64,000 nucleotides of DNA from Glacieibacterium frigidum (GTDB lineage: Bacteria > Pseudomonadota > Alphaproteobacteria > Sphingomonadales > Sphingomonadaceae), in NCBI RefSeq assembly GCF_007097155.1, contig NZ_VJWA01000002.1, positions 434,001-498,000 on the forward strand, read 5' to 3'. The notes beneath the pieces were generated by a model. The model did not search any database. It worked only from the letters and a program-made list of their open reading frames with translations, and was not told where the DNA came from. The position numbers and the translations under genes were made by a program. Every line of letters begins with the position of its first letter. Positions within the stretch are counted from its first letter, which is position 1. Below are positions 53,234 to 62,668 of the stretch, one piece after another.

Positions 53234-54016
53234 ATGGCAGAGACAGGCAAGATTATCCGCGTCGGCGTGCTGGGCGCGGGCGGGCGGATGGGACAGGCGG
53301 TGATCGCGGCGGTGGCGGCCGATCCGCGGCTGCGCCTGTCGGGCGCGATCGAGCGCGCCGGACACCCGGCGGTCGGTACCAAGCTCGGTGGCGGGCTGAC
53401 GATCTGCTCCAACCCCGGGCCGCTGGCGCATGCGTCGGACGTGCTGGTCGACTTCACCACCCCCGACGCACTCGCGGCGACGCTCGACGCGGTGTGCGAC
53501 GGGCGCACGGCGCTGGTCGTCGGCACCACCGGGCTGGGGCCGGCGCACCACAAGGCGATCGACCGCGCGGCGAAGTCGGTGGCGATCCTGCAGGCGGCGA
53601 ACACCAGCCTGGGGGTGACGCTGCTGCTCCGCCTCGTCGAGCAGGCGGCCGCCGCGCTGGGGCCCGACTGGGATATCGAGATCGCCGAGCTGCACCACCG
53701 CGACAAGGTCGACGCGCCGTCGGGGACCGCGCTGGCACTGGGCGCCGCGGCCGCGGCCGGACGCGGGATCAAGGCGCCGACCGGCAACCTCGACCGCAAC
53801 GGCAAGCGGGGGCGCGGCGACATCGGCTTTGCGTCGCTGCGCGGCGGGTCGGCGGCGGGCGACCATGTCGTGCTGTTCGCCGGCGACGGCGAGCGCCTCG
53901 AGCTCGGCCACCGCGCCGAGTCGCGCGACATCTTCGCCCGCGGGGCGTGCGCCGCCGCGGCCTGGCTCGGCGGGCGGTCGCCGGGCCGCTACGCGATGGC
54001 CGACGTGCTGGGCTAG
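53234..54016 (+). CDS. dapB: 4-hydroxy-tetrahydrodipicolinate reductase
   Basis: 260 residues. GVLGAGGRMGQAV nucleotide motif, TTGLGPAHHKAI, NTSLGV, ELHHRDKVDAPSGTALALG with catalytic His pair and Lys, and FASLRGGSAAGDHVVLFAGDGERLELGHRA. Lysine and diaminopimelate pathway. Stop overlaps that of the convergent DUF2244 gene. Confidence 0.97.
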   Translation: MAETGKIIRVGVLGAGGRMGQAVIAAVAADPRLRLSGAIERAGHPAVGTKLGGGLTICSNPGPLAHASDVLVDFTTPDALAATLDAVCDGRTALVVGTTGLGPAHHKAIDRAAKSVAILQAANTSLGVTLLLRLVEQAAAALGPDWDIEIAELHHRDKVDAPSGTALALGAAAAAGRGIKAPTGNLDRNGKRGRGDIGFASLRGGSAAGDHVVLFAGDGERLELGHRAESRDIFARGACAAAAWLGGRSPGRYAMADVLG

Positions 54017-54468
54017 CTGCCGCGCAGGCGCGCCAGTTCGGTGTCGATCACGCCGTGCACCGCGACGCGCTCGGGCGGCGACAGGCACTGCCCGACCTCG
54101 ACACTGCGCCCGCGCGACGCGACCCACAGGCGGTTCTGGTCGGCGGGCAGTTCCTCCAGCCGGGCGCGCGCGAAATAAGGCTCCAGCGCCGTGCTTCGCG
54201 CCGTACCGCTCGCCGACACGTCGCGCACCGTCAGCGCGGCCTCGTCGAGGTGCACCGTCTGGAACGCCCGGCCCGAGCGGTAGCTCGCCTTGAACGCCCA
54301 GGCGAGCAGCGCGACGTCGATCACCATGAAGGGCACCACCGGCCACGCCCCGATCGCCAGCAGGCGCAGCCCGCCGAGCAGGAACAGCGCGCCGACCGCC
54401 AGGATCAGCCAGCGCGCGTGCCGCCGGTCGAACGAGCGGTTGGGCCGCAGGGTCAGGTCGAGCGCCAT
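54013..54468 (-). CDS. DUF2244 membrane protein
   Basis: 151 residues. LDLTLRPNRSFDRRHARWLILAVGALFLLGGLRLLAIGAWPVVPFMVIDVALLAWAFKASYRSGRAFQTVHLDEAALTV is the DUF2244 pattern: two helices and a beta domain. Alternative start 54486. Confidence 0.87.
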   Translation of the reverse strand: MALDLTLRPNRSFDRRHARWLILAVGALFLLGGLRLLAIGAWPVVPFMVIDVALLAWAFKASYRSGRAFQTVHLDEAALTVRDVSASGTARSTALEPYFARARLEELPADQNRLWVASRGRSVEVGQCLSPPERVAVHGVIDTELARLRGS

Positions 54469-54531
54469 ACCGGCAACGATACGCATCCCGCTCTGGACAG
54501 CAACCGCCGCGGGGGCGAAACGGCGGCGGAC

Positions 54532-55176
54532 ATGACGCCGCAGCAGACCGAGCAGTTCTTCGCGATCCTCGCCGCCGCGGACCCCGAGCCGCGCACCGAG
54601 CTGTTGTACGACACCCCCTTCCAGCTGCTCGTCGCGGTCGTGCTGTCGGCGCAGGCGACCGACGCCGGGGTCAACAAGGCGACGCCCGCGCTGTTCGCGG
54701 CCGCTCCCGGCCCGGCCGAGATGGTCGCGCTGGGGGAGGACCGCATCCGCGACCTCGTCAAGACGATCGGCCTGTTCAACACCAAGGCGAAGAACGTCCA
54801 CGCCCTCAGCGCGATCCTGATGCAGCAGTACGGCGGCACGGTGCCCGAAACGCGCGAGGCGCTGCAGGCGCTGCCCGGGGTCGGGCGCAAGACCGCGAAC
54901 GTCGTCCTGAACGTCGCCTTCGGGCAGGAGACGTGCGCGGTCGACACCCACATCTTCCGCGTCGCCAACCGCACGGGGCTCGCGCCGGGCAAGACCCCCG
55001 ACGCGGTCGAGGATGCGCTGATGGCGGTGATCCCGCCGGCCTATCGCCGGCACGCGCATCATTGGCTGATCCTGCACGGCCGCTATATCTGCATCGCGCG
55101 GCGGCCGCAGTGCTGGCGCTGCCCCGTCGCCGCGCTGTGTGCGTACGAGCCCAAGACCCCGGCCCCCTTGCCGTGA
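54532..55176 (+). CDS. nth: Endonuclease III
   Basis: 214 residues. Helix-hairpin-helix LPGVGRKTANVVLN with catalytic K120, D138 in CAVDTHIFRVANR, and 4Fe-4S motif C-x6-C-x2-C-x5-C (CIARRPQCWRCPVAALC). Removes oxidised pyrimidines from DNA. Weak ribosome site. Confidence 0.97.
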   Translation: MTPQQTEQFFAILAAADPEPRTELLYDTPFQLLVAVVLSAQATDAGVNKATPALFAAAPGPAEMVALGEDRIRDLVKTIGLFNTKAKNVHALSAILMQQYGGTVPETREALQALPGVGRKTANVVLNVAFGQETCAVDTHIFRVANRTGLAPGKTPDAVEDALMAVIPPAYRRHAHHWLILHGRYICIARRPQCWRCPVAALCAYEPKTPAPLP

Positions 55177-55216
55177 GTCAGACGTTGTTCAGCCAGCCCG
55201 CCGAAGGATGCGCCCC

Positions 55217-55621
55217 ATGAAGACCGCCCTGCTGATCGCCGCCCCGCTGATCCTCCTCGCCGGCTGCACCGCGCGCGACGGCGCGCCGCGCGCCAACGTG
55301 CCCCCGCCGCCGACCGGGCAGCAGTCCGCCGCCGCGCCCGCGACCGGCCCGTCGTGCATCCAGACCAGCCGCATCCGCGAATCGAAGGTGATCGACGACC
55401 GCACCATCGACTTCGTGATGCGCGACGGCAGCGTGCTGCGAAACACTTTGCCCTTCAGCTGCCCCCAGCTGGGGTTCGAGCGCGCCTTCAGCTATTCGAC
55501 CTCGATCAACCAGCTGTGCTCGGTCGACATCATCACCGTCATCGTCCAGGGCGGCGGCATCCGCACCGGCGCCTCGTGCGGCCTCGGCAAGTTCGTCCCC
55601 TACACCCCGGTTCCCAAGTAA
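55217..55621 (+). CDS. Putative lipoprotein
   Basis: 134 residues from ATG 55217. Lipobox LLAGC, Pro/Ala linker, then a Cys-containing domain with [61 protein letters not shown]. Similar small proteins are common in sphingomonads; function unknown. Confidence 0.8.
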   Translation: MKTALLIAAPLILLAGCTARDGAPRANVPPPPTGQQSAAAPATGPSCIQTSRIRESKVIDDRTIDFVMRDGSVLRNTLPFSCPQLGFERAFSYSTSINQLCSVDIITVIVQGGGIRTGASCGLGKFVPYTPVPK

Positions 55622-55649
55622 GCCTTGCCCTGCTAGGGACCATGCCCAC

Positions 55650-55726
55650 GCACCGGTAGCTCAGCTGGATAGAGCACTGCCCTCCGAAGGCAGGGGTCAG
55701 GGGTTCGAATCCCTTCCGGTGCACCA
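55650..55726 (+). tRNA. tRNA-Arg (anticodon CCG)
   Basis: 77 nt with GCACCGG/CCGGTGC acceptor stem, D arm (TAGCTCAGCTGGATAGAGC), anticodon stem CTGCC/GGCAG with loop CTCCGAA, T arm GGGTTCGAATCCC, discriminator A and encoded CCA. Its 3' half is a usual integration site of tyrosine recombinases. Confidence 0.97.
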
Positions 55727-55791
55727 TTATTTACAACGACTAGGTAGCTCCAGACGCCGAAATGGGCAGGGGTCGAAGGTTCAATGCGAAC

Positions 55792-55961
55792 CTACCAGCT
55801 GATTGCGTTGGCCGCCTTGCGCAGAAACTCGGGGCTGTATCGGGCGTAATATTTGATGGTTGTGGCGATGTCGTCATGTCCGAGGAACTGCTGTATCTGT
55901 TCCAGCGAAGAGGCGGAATTGATGTTCATCCACTTGAACGGCTCAATGGTACCGATCCCGC
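55792..55961 (-). pseudogene. Relic of a tyrosine recombinase (integrase) C-terminus
   Basis: On the minus strand the frame ending at 55792 reads LEQIQQFLGHDDIATTIKYYARY (residues split here for length: LEQIQQFLGHDDIATTI, KYYARYSPEFLRK) and AANAISW-stop, the last ~40 residues of an integrase with GH and the Tyr nucleophile context. Upstream, the frame runs into the TonB receptor stop without any RHT box. So it is a truncated remnant, next to the tRNA. Confidence 0.82.
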
Positions 55962-55973
55962 CGTCCGGACAGA

Positions 55974-58919
55974 TTATTTTCCGAACGGCACCGCTAGCGT
56001 CGCCTCGACCCGCCGCTGTCGCGGATCGCCGTAATAGCTCGCGCCCGAGGAATAGAGGTCTGCGATGGTCGGCGGACGGTGGTCGAACAGGTTGATGATG
56101 CCGACACGCACCTCGGTACCGCGTGGCACGATGGCGCTGCCGTCGCGAACGCGGTAACGGCCCGACAGGTCGACGTAGACCTGCGCAGGGATGCGCTCCA
56201 TGCCGTTAAAGCTCAGGAGCAGGGGGTTGTTGATCGTCTCGACATAGGCGTTGGTGATCATGTAGCTGCTGTAGAATTGCGCATTGATCCCGGCCGACCA
56301 CGGCCCGCTTGACCAGTCGACGCCGGCATTGCCGCGTAGCTCCAGCGGCCCGTCCGAAGAGCCGACACGCTCGATGAAGGGGCTGCCGTCGACGAGTTGC
56401 TGCCGATAGTGCGGCTCCCATGTCGCCTTCAGATAGGCGGTGAATCCGCCCAGTCGCGGCAGTTCGAACGGGTAATCCAGCGTGACGTCGACTGCATCGA
56501 TGCGCGTCCGGCCGAGATTGAGCAGGCTGAAGTCGAGCGTCTGGATTGGGCCGCCGGTGAAGCCCAACGCCCTGTCCGCCGCGGTCAACGGGCCGCGGAT
56601 GACCCGGCGTGGATACTTCGCCTCTTCGGCGATCAAGGTATCAACGTCGAAGAAGGGGAATGACTGAATTTCGTTGCGCTTGTTGATGCGGGTATAGTCG
56701 ATCGACAGACGCGGCCCATGATCGCCAGCAGGGGTCACGACGACGCCAAACAGAAAACTGCGGGCGCGCTCAGGCAGCAGGTCAGGGTTGCCGCCGTCTA
56801 GGAACGTCACCGCGCCTTCGGAGCCGATCGTCCGGCCGCCGCGCCGGGGGTCACCCCGATAGTCCTCCCCGACTGCCGTAAACCGCCCGATCTGATTGGC
56901 GGTCGGCGGCAGGGAGCCGGTACCGATACTGGCGCGCACGAGCAGGCCTGGTAGCGGCGAAAAACGGGTTCCTACAGTGTACGCCGGGGTGCCGCTGAAT
57001 GTGATGAACGGCGGCAGTTCGGTTCCGAAAAGGGTCTTGGAGCCGGGAAGGATCGTCCGCGTCCAGTCCTGCCGTACCGCGAGTTGAAACTCAAGCTCGC
57101 TAAGAAAGCCGCGCGCACCGAGCAGCGGCGCGCGAGCCTCGCCATACAAGGACAGGACGCGCTGTTCGAGACGTGGATAATCGCTTGAAAAGCTGAACGT
57201 GTCGAAAGTCTGAGCCAGTTCGCTTGCCTCCGTCACGATGCGCCGCGCCTCGCCAAGAAAGCTTAGGGTCAACGGCCCGCCCGGCAGCGTTGCGACCGGA
57301 CCAGCGACCCGCAGCGTGCCATCGTCGAAGCGGTTGCGGCGAGGGCCGAGCAGCGTCTCGGTCCCAGCATTCTGTTCGAAGCGCGATTTCGCCCCGCCGC
57401 CGCTATACTCGATATTGGCGCGCCACCCCCCCGGCAGCGGCGCGATCAGTCCGAGCGTATAGCGCCTGACCTCGATCCGATTTACAGAATTGACCGTGAA
57501 ATCGGACGGTTCCGTGACGAAGATCTCCTGCTGAAACGGGTTGCGCGGGTCAGATGCGGATAGCGACGACGTAAAGGGGTTCGACTGGACACCTGCCACC
57601 GTCCGGCCGGTGTTGCGTGTGTCGAGGAAATTGCCGAACGCGATGAAGCCGCCGCCAAAATCGTGCCGCGCATCGAGAAAGATTGCGCGCGTCTCGGGCT
57701 GGCTGGTGATCGTGGCTTTTGCGCCACCGCCGCCGGGATCGAGCTGGGTCATTCCGGCATTAGCTAGCAGCAGCGCGTCTCGGCGCGCTGGGTCGTCGTC
57801 CAGCCCGAGAGGCAAAGTGGTGCGGGTCGAGCCGAGCGCCGCGCCGCCGCGGTCCGCATTAAAGACCAGTGGCGTCCTGCTGAAGATGTTGACCGAGTTG
57901 CCGATTGGAAACTCGCCTAGAAATTCGGCCGGGCTGTTCGCCAGCGCGCGTTCCCGCGCCCGGCGGAAATAGTTGCGGTCGCCGAAGCGCAGCGCGTCTG
58001 CGCGCGATTGGCCGACCGCGACCATCAGCCCGCTGCGGCCACCATTAGCTGAGATGCCGAAGCGTCCGAACAGCCGTTCCTCGAAAGCGTCGCCCCGGGT
58101 CGTGATGCCGGTCGTCATCGCGACCTCGCCGCCCTCATAATCGTGGCGCAGCACGACGTTGAGCGCACCCGAGGTGGCACCAATGCCGTAGATGCCGCCC
58201 GCGCTCGCGGTCAGCACTTCGATCCGGTCTATCAGGTTGATCGGGATGCCGTTGACGTCAGGCTGCTGGTTGATGAGGTCGATCGCGGGCACGTCGGGCA
58301 TCCGCCGTCCATCGACCAGGAGCAAAGTCTGGTTGGCGCCGAGGCCGCGCAGGTTGATCTCCGACCGCGTCGAGCCCTGCCCCCTGCGCAGATTCTGTGC
58401 GGGCGAAATGATCTGCGCGTTGGCCGGTAGGCGCGTTCGACTGAAACTGTCGATTGAGCCGGCGTGGGAGTCCTCGATCTCGCGATTGGTGAACACCTGA
58501 TAGGGCTGGATGTCGCCTTGAGTGCGGCGAATGTCGCCATTCTGCGCGCGCCGGCCGATGACGAGGATTTCGGGGATGGCCTCGTCCGCTTTTGGCGGCG
58601 GCGCGGCGGCGGGCATCGCGGCGATCACGATGGCGCCGTCGGACGTGCGGCGGAAGGTCAGGCCCGAACCATCGAGGAGTGACACCAGCGCGGCGTCGAC
58701 CGTCATCTTGCCGCGCAGCGCTGGGGCGACGCGGTCGCCGACCAGCGTGTCGGCGAACAGGACGTCGATGCCCGCCTGCCGCGCCAGGACGGTCAGCGCC
58801 GACGACAGGCGCGAGGCCGGGATGCTGAAGCGCGGTGTCGAGGGGGCTGCCATCACCTCCGCCGGCAGAGCGGCAATGACCGCCGTCAGCGGCAGCACGA
58901 TGGAGGCGCGCGGGGTCAT
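55974..58919 (-). CDS. TonB-dependent outer-membrane receptor with STN domain
   Basis: 981 residues. Signal peptide, STN/secretin-like N-terminal domain (FSIPASRLSSALTVLARQAGIDVLFADTLVGDRVAPALRGKMTVDAALVSLLDGSGLTF), plug (INLRGLGANQTLLLVDGRRMPDVP, RIEVLTASAGGIYGIGATSGALNVVLRHDYEGG) and a beta barrel ending in FGK after RRVEATLAVPFGK. STN receptors usually signal to a FecR/sigma pair, but none is seen next to it. Ligand unknown. An alternative GTG start is at 58940. Confidence 0.93.
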   Translation of the reverse strand: MTPRASIVLPLTAVIAALPAEVMAAPSTPRFSIPASRLSSALTVLARQAGIDVLFADTLVGDRVAPALRGKMTVDAALVSLLDGSGLTFRRTSDGAIVIAAMPAAAPPPKADEAIPEILVIGRRAQNGDIRRTQGDIQPYQVFTNREIEDSHAGSIDSFSRTRLPANAQIISPAQNLRRGQGSTRSEINLRGLGANQTLLLVDGRRMPDVPAIDLINQQPDVNGIPINLIDRIEVLTASAGGIYGIGATSGALNVVLRHDYEGGEVAMTTGITTRGDAFEERLFGRFGISANGGRSGLMVAVGQSRADALRFGDRNYFRRARERALANSPAEFLGEFPIGNSVNIFSRTPLVFNADRGGAALGSTRTTLPLGLDDDPARRDALLLANAGMTQLDPGGGGAKATITSQPETRAIFLDARHDFGGGFIAFGNFLDTRNTGRTVAGVQSNPFTSSLSASDPRNPFQQEIFVTEPSDFTVNSVNRIEVRRYTLGLIAPLPGGWRANIEYSGGGAKSRFEQNAGTETLLGPRRNRFDDGTLRVAGPVATLPGGPLTLSFLGEARRIVTEASELAQTFDTFSFSSDYPRLEQRVLSLYGEARAPLLGARGFLSELEFQLAVRQDWTRTILPGSKTLFGTELPPFITFSGTPAYTVGTRFSPLPGLLVRASIGTGSLPPTANQIGRFTAVGEDYRGDPRRGGRTIGSEGAVTFLDGGNPDLLPERARSFLFGVVVTPAGDHGPRLSIDYTRINKRNEIQSFPFFDVDTLIAEEAKYPRRVIRGPLTAADRALGFTGGPIQTLDFSLLNLGRTRIDAVDVTLDYPFELPRLGGFTAYLKATWEPHYRQQLVDGSPFIERVGSSDGPLELRGNAGVDWSSGPWSAGINAQFYSSYMITNAYVETINNPLLLSFNGMERIPAQVYVDLSGRYRVRDGSAIVPRGTEVRVGIINLFDHRPPTIADLYSSGASYYGDPRQRRVEATLAVPFGK

Positions 58920-59039
58920 GGCCGCCCCGCTCCCTGCCACATTGCAGACATCTCGTGAAGCACTTGGCGCGAGGTGGGGGTTTCGCGCCAGGCCGCGTCA
59001 AGCCCTGCGCAATAACACGAGCGATCGGAGGGGACTGCC

Positions 59040-59588
59040 ATGGCCGCATACGCCATCGAAATTTCCGCGTCCGCCAGTAGCGTCGCGGCGCCGACGACGG
59101 ACGACCTGTTCAACCTGTTGGCGGTCGCTGCCAGAGCGATGCACCTGCAAAAACTTTTCGTCGACGGCGGTGAGGGGCACGCGCGGGTCATGGCCGCTGC
59201 CCTCATCCTCGCTTCGCAGGTCGAGCGAGACGCTGGCGACATAACTGGCTCTTCGGGATCCCGCCGGCTGGAGTACCTGCCCATCGCGCTGTTCCGGGTC
59301 GGCGATGGGTCTGACCGGTCTCAGCGTCCAGTGGCGGCTAGCCGTATTGCTCGGCCGCCTGCGTCGGCTGGCGCACTGCTGTCCGTTCCGCGTGTCGTGG
59401 TGTGTGGTCAGCTTCCCGCTGACAGCGTCGGCAGCAACCGCCACCCACTTCGCCGACGCACAACCCGGCCCGTCGCCGAGACAGTCGCCATGGCCCTGCT
59501 GGCGCCCACGTCCAACGTCATAGCGGGCCTCGCAGTCCGCACGCTGGTCGGGGCCGCTCGCGGAAAGCAGCGGACGCTGAGCAGCTAA
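59040..59588 (+). CDS. Uncharacterised protein, possibly frameshifted
   Basis: 182 residues (MAAYAIEISASASSVAAPTTDDLFNLLAVAARAMHLQKLFVDGGEGHARVMAAALILASQVERDAGDITG, then Arg/Pro-rich). GGAGGGG lies eight bases before the ATG, a very strong ribosome site. Composition is normal to residue ~75, then becomes shadow-like, so the reading frame may be broken. No family recognised. Confidence 0.35.
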   Translation: MAAYAIEISASASSVAAPTTDDLFNLLAVAARAMHLQKLFVDGGEGHARVMAAALILASQVERDAGDITGSSGSRRLEYLPIALFRVGDGSDRSQRPVAASRIARPPASAGALLSVPRVVVCGQLPADSVGSNRHPLRRRTTRPVAETVAMALLAPTSNVIAGLAVRTLVGAARGKQRTLSS

Positions 59589-59610
59589 CTCGACAGGCGA
59601 AGGAGAACCT

Positions 59611-60000
59611 ATGACCATCGACACGACGATCAGGGCGGCGGCAATGCTCGCCGCGCTCGCCGCTGCCCCAGCAGCGGCACCGCAGGTCACGCGTACCGAC
59701 TTGCAGCGCCATGACCTCGGCATCGCCGGGCGCGAGACGGTCCAGGCGCGGATCGACTTCCCGCCGGGCGCACTGGCGCCGCCCCACATGCATCCGGGCG
59801 AGGAGATCATCTACATCCTGGCCGGGCCGCTCGAGTATCAGGTCGCGGGCGGGACCTGGCGCCGCTACGACACGGGCGAGGTCTTGTTCATCCCCGCCGG
59901 CACCGTTCACGCGGCGCGGAACACTGGAATGGCGCCCAGCGCGGAACTCGCCACCTATGTGGTCGAGAAGGGCAAACCGCTGGTCGTGCTCGTACCTTGA
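59611..60000 (+). CDS. Cupin-domain protein
   Basis: 129 residues. Signal-like N-terminus (AAAMLAALAAAPAAAPQV) and a cupin with metal motif PPHMHPGEEIIYILAGPLEYQVAG and AGTVHAARNTG. Likely periplasmic. It precedes the dienelactone hydrolase. Confidence 0.85.
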   Translation: MTIDTTIRAAAMLAALAAAPAAAPQVTRTDLQRHDLGIAGRETVQARIDFPPGALAPPHMHPGEEIIYILAGPLEYQVAGGTWRRYDTGEVLFIPAGTVHAARNTGMAPSAELATYVVEKGKPLVVLVP

Positions 60001-60015
60001 CGCAAGGAGAGGATC

Positions 60016-60711
60016 ATGCAGATCGATGTCCCGGACGGGAACTTCACCACCTATGTCGCGTGCCCCGCAGCGCAGCCGGCGCCCGTCGTCGTCGTGCTCC
60101 AGGAGATTTTTGGGGTGAACCGCGACATCCGCGCGACCTGCGACGAGCTCGCGGCGCGCGGATTTATCGCAGTGGCGCCCGACCTGTTCTGGCGCGATGC
60201 GCCGGGCCTCGACCTCAACTCATGGAACGATGCCGACTGGAAGCGCGGCTTCGAGCTTTACAACAGCTTCGATCTCGACCGTGGGATCCGTGACGTCGAG
60301 GCGGTCATCGCTGCAGCGCGTGGGCTAGACGGCGCCAGCGGTCGCGTTGGTGTCATGGGCTTTTGTCTTGGCGGGCTGATGAGCTTTCTGGCCGCTGCCC
60401 GCACCGATGTCGACGCGGCGGTCGTCTACTACGGCGGCGGCACCGACCAGCATCTGGGCGAGGCTGACCGCGTCGAAGCACCGCTGCTCATGCACTTCGG
60501 CGAGGACGACGAGTTCATCTCGCGCGACGCGCAAGCCGCTATCAAAGCCGAGCTAGGCGACAATCCCAACGTAGAGATCCATTTCTACCCCGGCTGCTCG
60601 CACGCATTCGCTCGCCACACCGGCGCGCACTATGATGCCCGCGCCGCCACCTCTGCAAACGCGCGCACCTACGCCTTTCTGCACGCTCACCTCGCCGCAC
60701 CGCCGCGGTAG
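60016..60711 (+). CDS. Dienelactone hydrolase family protein
   Basis: 231 residues. Alpha/beta hydrolase with Cys nucleophile in GFCLGG (C117), Asp ~D164 (GEDDEF) and His 196 in PGCSHAF. Family cleaves dienelactones or related esters; actual substrate unknown. Confidence 0.92.
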   Translation: MQIDVPDGNFTTYVACPAAQPAPVVVVLQEIFGVNRDIRATCDELAARGFIAVAPDLFWRDAPGLDLNSWNDADWKRGFELYNSFDLDRGIRDVEAVIAAARGLDGASGRVGVMGFCLGGLMSFLAAARTDVDAAVVYYGGGTDQHLGEADRVEAPLLMHFGEDDEFISRDAQAAIKAELGDNPNVEIHFYPGCSHAFARHTGAHYDARAATSANARTYAFLHAHLAAPPR

Positions 60712-60717
60712 GAGACT

Positions 60718-60835
60718 TGCCGAGCTTATCGTCACTCAGTTTGGCTTCAATTCGACCGCCGCTGAGGTGGCGGCGGGCATCGACGCGGTGGGCCAGCGCC
60801 GAGAGCCGACTGGAAGAGGCCGCGCTTCAAATTGA
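60718..60835 (+). pseudogene. Relic of an SDR gene (N-terminal fragment)
   Basis: One frame reads LAELIVTQFGFNSTAAEVAAGID, the usual opening of retinol-dehydrogenase-like SDRs, then diverges and stops. No nucleotide motif follows. The rest of the 60712-61077 gap shows no further gene. Confidence 0.6.
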
Positions 60836-61077
60836 CGAGCGCACGGGAGCAGGCACGCCGCGGTGGCAGTCTATGAAAGCTGTGCTCGGCTTCATCAGCA
60901 AGCTCCCCCGACCCTGACAAGCCTTGGTCAAGGCCCGCGCGCGTCCGGTGTGGTCGGACGTCTCCGGTTCGTTAGTTTGCGATGGACGCGCTCCATTTCG
61001 CAATCATCATCCTTCAGTCGCGGTGCCGATGGGGCTTTTCGGTGCCTCTGCGTCCTGTCTGACGAAGGGGAAGCAGA

Positions 61078-61944
61078 GTGGCAAAGACGATCCTGATCAC
61101 GGGTGCCTCATCAGGCATCGGCCGTGCAGCGGCGAAGCGATTTGAGCGTGAGGGCTGGAACGTTCTTGCGACGATGCCCGACATGCAGGCCCCCCACGGC
61201 CTAGTAGAGTCGGACCACCTCATCATCGCACCGCTCGACGTTCGCGATGTGGGCCAATGTTCGCAGGCCGTAGCCACCGCGACGGCGCGGTTCGGTCAGA
61301 TTGACGCCCTTCTGTCGAATGCCGGATATGGTCAGTACGGTGCGTTCGAAGCGATTTCGTCCGACCAGATCCAGAACCAGTTTGCGGTAAATGTCTTCGG
61401 CGCGATGAACGTGCTGCGTGCCGTGCTGCCCGGCTTTCGGACTCGGGGGCAAGGCTTGGTGCTCGTAACCAGCTCGGCAGGCGCGAAGGTCGGACTACCG
61501 ACTTCGGAGCTCTACATCTCGAGCAAGTTCGCGTTAGAAGGCTTTTTCGAATCGATCTGGTACGAACTCCGTGCCGTCGGCATTAGCGTCAAGCTAATCG
61601 AGCCCGGCGGCGTCGACAGTGGCTTCCACAAAGTGGCGGATCGACTGACAGCTGCGGGTGGGGGGATCGAAGCGTATGAAAATCTTTACGGCAGGATAGT
61701 TGCGAACCGCGACCGGATAATCGCGTCGGGTGAACTGGTCAGCTCCGATGATGTTGCCACCGCAATCTTTGCGGCAGCGACCGACGGCACGTCTAGGCTC
61801 CGCTATCTGGTTGGCGAGGACGCGGAGCATCTCGACGCTGCCGTACGCAATAAGCCGGAAGCCGAAGTCTTGGGAATGATCGCACGCCAATATGGCCTGT
61901 CCGAACTTGCGCCCGACGCACCCGCGACCAATGCGCCACACTAG
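61078..61944 (+). CDS. SDR-family oxidoreductase
   Basis: 288 residues from GTG 61078. AKTILITGASSGIGRAAAKRFEREGW, LSNAGYGQYGAFE, catalytic TSSAGAKVGLPTSELYISSKFALEGFFESIWYELRAVGISVKLIEPGGVDSGF. Classical SDR, substrate unknown. AAGGGGAA upstream. Codon use is less GC-rich than in neighbours left of the tRNA. Confidence 0.92.
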   Translation: MAKTILITGASSGIGRAAAKRFEREGWNVLATMPDMQAPHGLVESDHLIIAPLDVRDVGQCSQAVATATARFGQIDALLSNAGYGQYGAFEAISSDQIQNQFAVNVFGAMNVLRAVLPGFRTRGQGLVLVTSSAGAKVGLPTSELYISSKFALEGFFESIWYELRAVGISVKLIEPGGVDSGFHKVADRLTAAGGGIEAYENLYGRIVANRDRIIASGELVSSDDVATAIFAAATDGTSRLRYLVGEDAEHLDAAVRNKPEAEVLGMIARQYGLSELAPDAPATNAPH

Positions 61945-62070
61945 AGTCCTACGAACTGCGGGTGTCAGTATCGGCACAGCGTGCGATGGGGCTCGTCTGC
62001 GCCGATGGCGTTTGGCGACGGAACTCAGGTCTTGGCTTGCGAGCAAATCGAAGTGGCTCAATGATGGAGC

Positions 62071-62481
62071 ATGCGCGGCTCAGCAATCAGCTTCCTGCGG
62101 TTTTTAATCGGCATCGACGGTCATTCCGTCGCACCGGATGGTTTCGGACAGAGTATCGCCGACGATATCCGCTTTGCTCGCAACTTTAGACTCTGCCGTC
62201 GTGTCGCGATTGCCTGGCGTATCCCGACGACTGTCGAAATGCGCGCGCTTGATCTGGATCAATTGATCGGCCGCTTCGGCGAGTTGACGATCGGACTGGC
62301 CGACGTCGCTGGCAGGCGCTGGATTGTCCGGGAAAGAGACTGGCACGGCTGGCCAGACTCACCACGATTCGTGTTTTTCGCCATGGAAGACAGCACGGTT
62401 TGGGCTGGCGCGGACTTCGATCTTTGGCCCAGCCGATGGCAATGGCCCCCCGAATGGACGAAGTCAGGCATCACCCTGTAG
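62071..62481 (+). CDS. Hypothetical protein
   Basis: 136 residues with normal composition: DGFGQSIADDIRFARNFRLCRRVAIAWRIPTTVEMRALDLDQLIGRFGELTIGLADVAGRRWIVRERDWHGWPDSPRFVFFAMEDSTVWAGADFDLWPSRWQWPPEW. No recognised family. TGGAGC precedes the ATG. Confidence 0.55.
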   Translation: MRGSAISFLRFLIGIDGHSVAPDGFGQSIADDIRFARNFRLCRRVAIAWRIPTTVEMRALDLDQLIGRFGELTIGLADVAGRRWIVRERDWHGWPDSPRFVFFAMEDSTVWAGADFDLWPSRWQWPPEWTKSGITL

Positions 62482-62668
62482 CGATTAGCGACGACCAGCG
62501 CGCGCTCGCCCCAAGCATGTGAGGCGGCTCTCGTTTTTGCGCACCCTGCGCATCGCTTTCCGGATCGACGCATCTCGGGCTTTCAAGCCTTCGGGTTGCG
62601 GGCGGAGCACGCATCTTACACTGTCTACGGTGCGCGGTCAGCTTGTGCCCGCTTCGAAAAGGTCCGCG

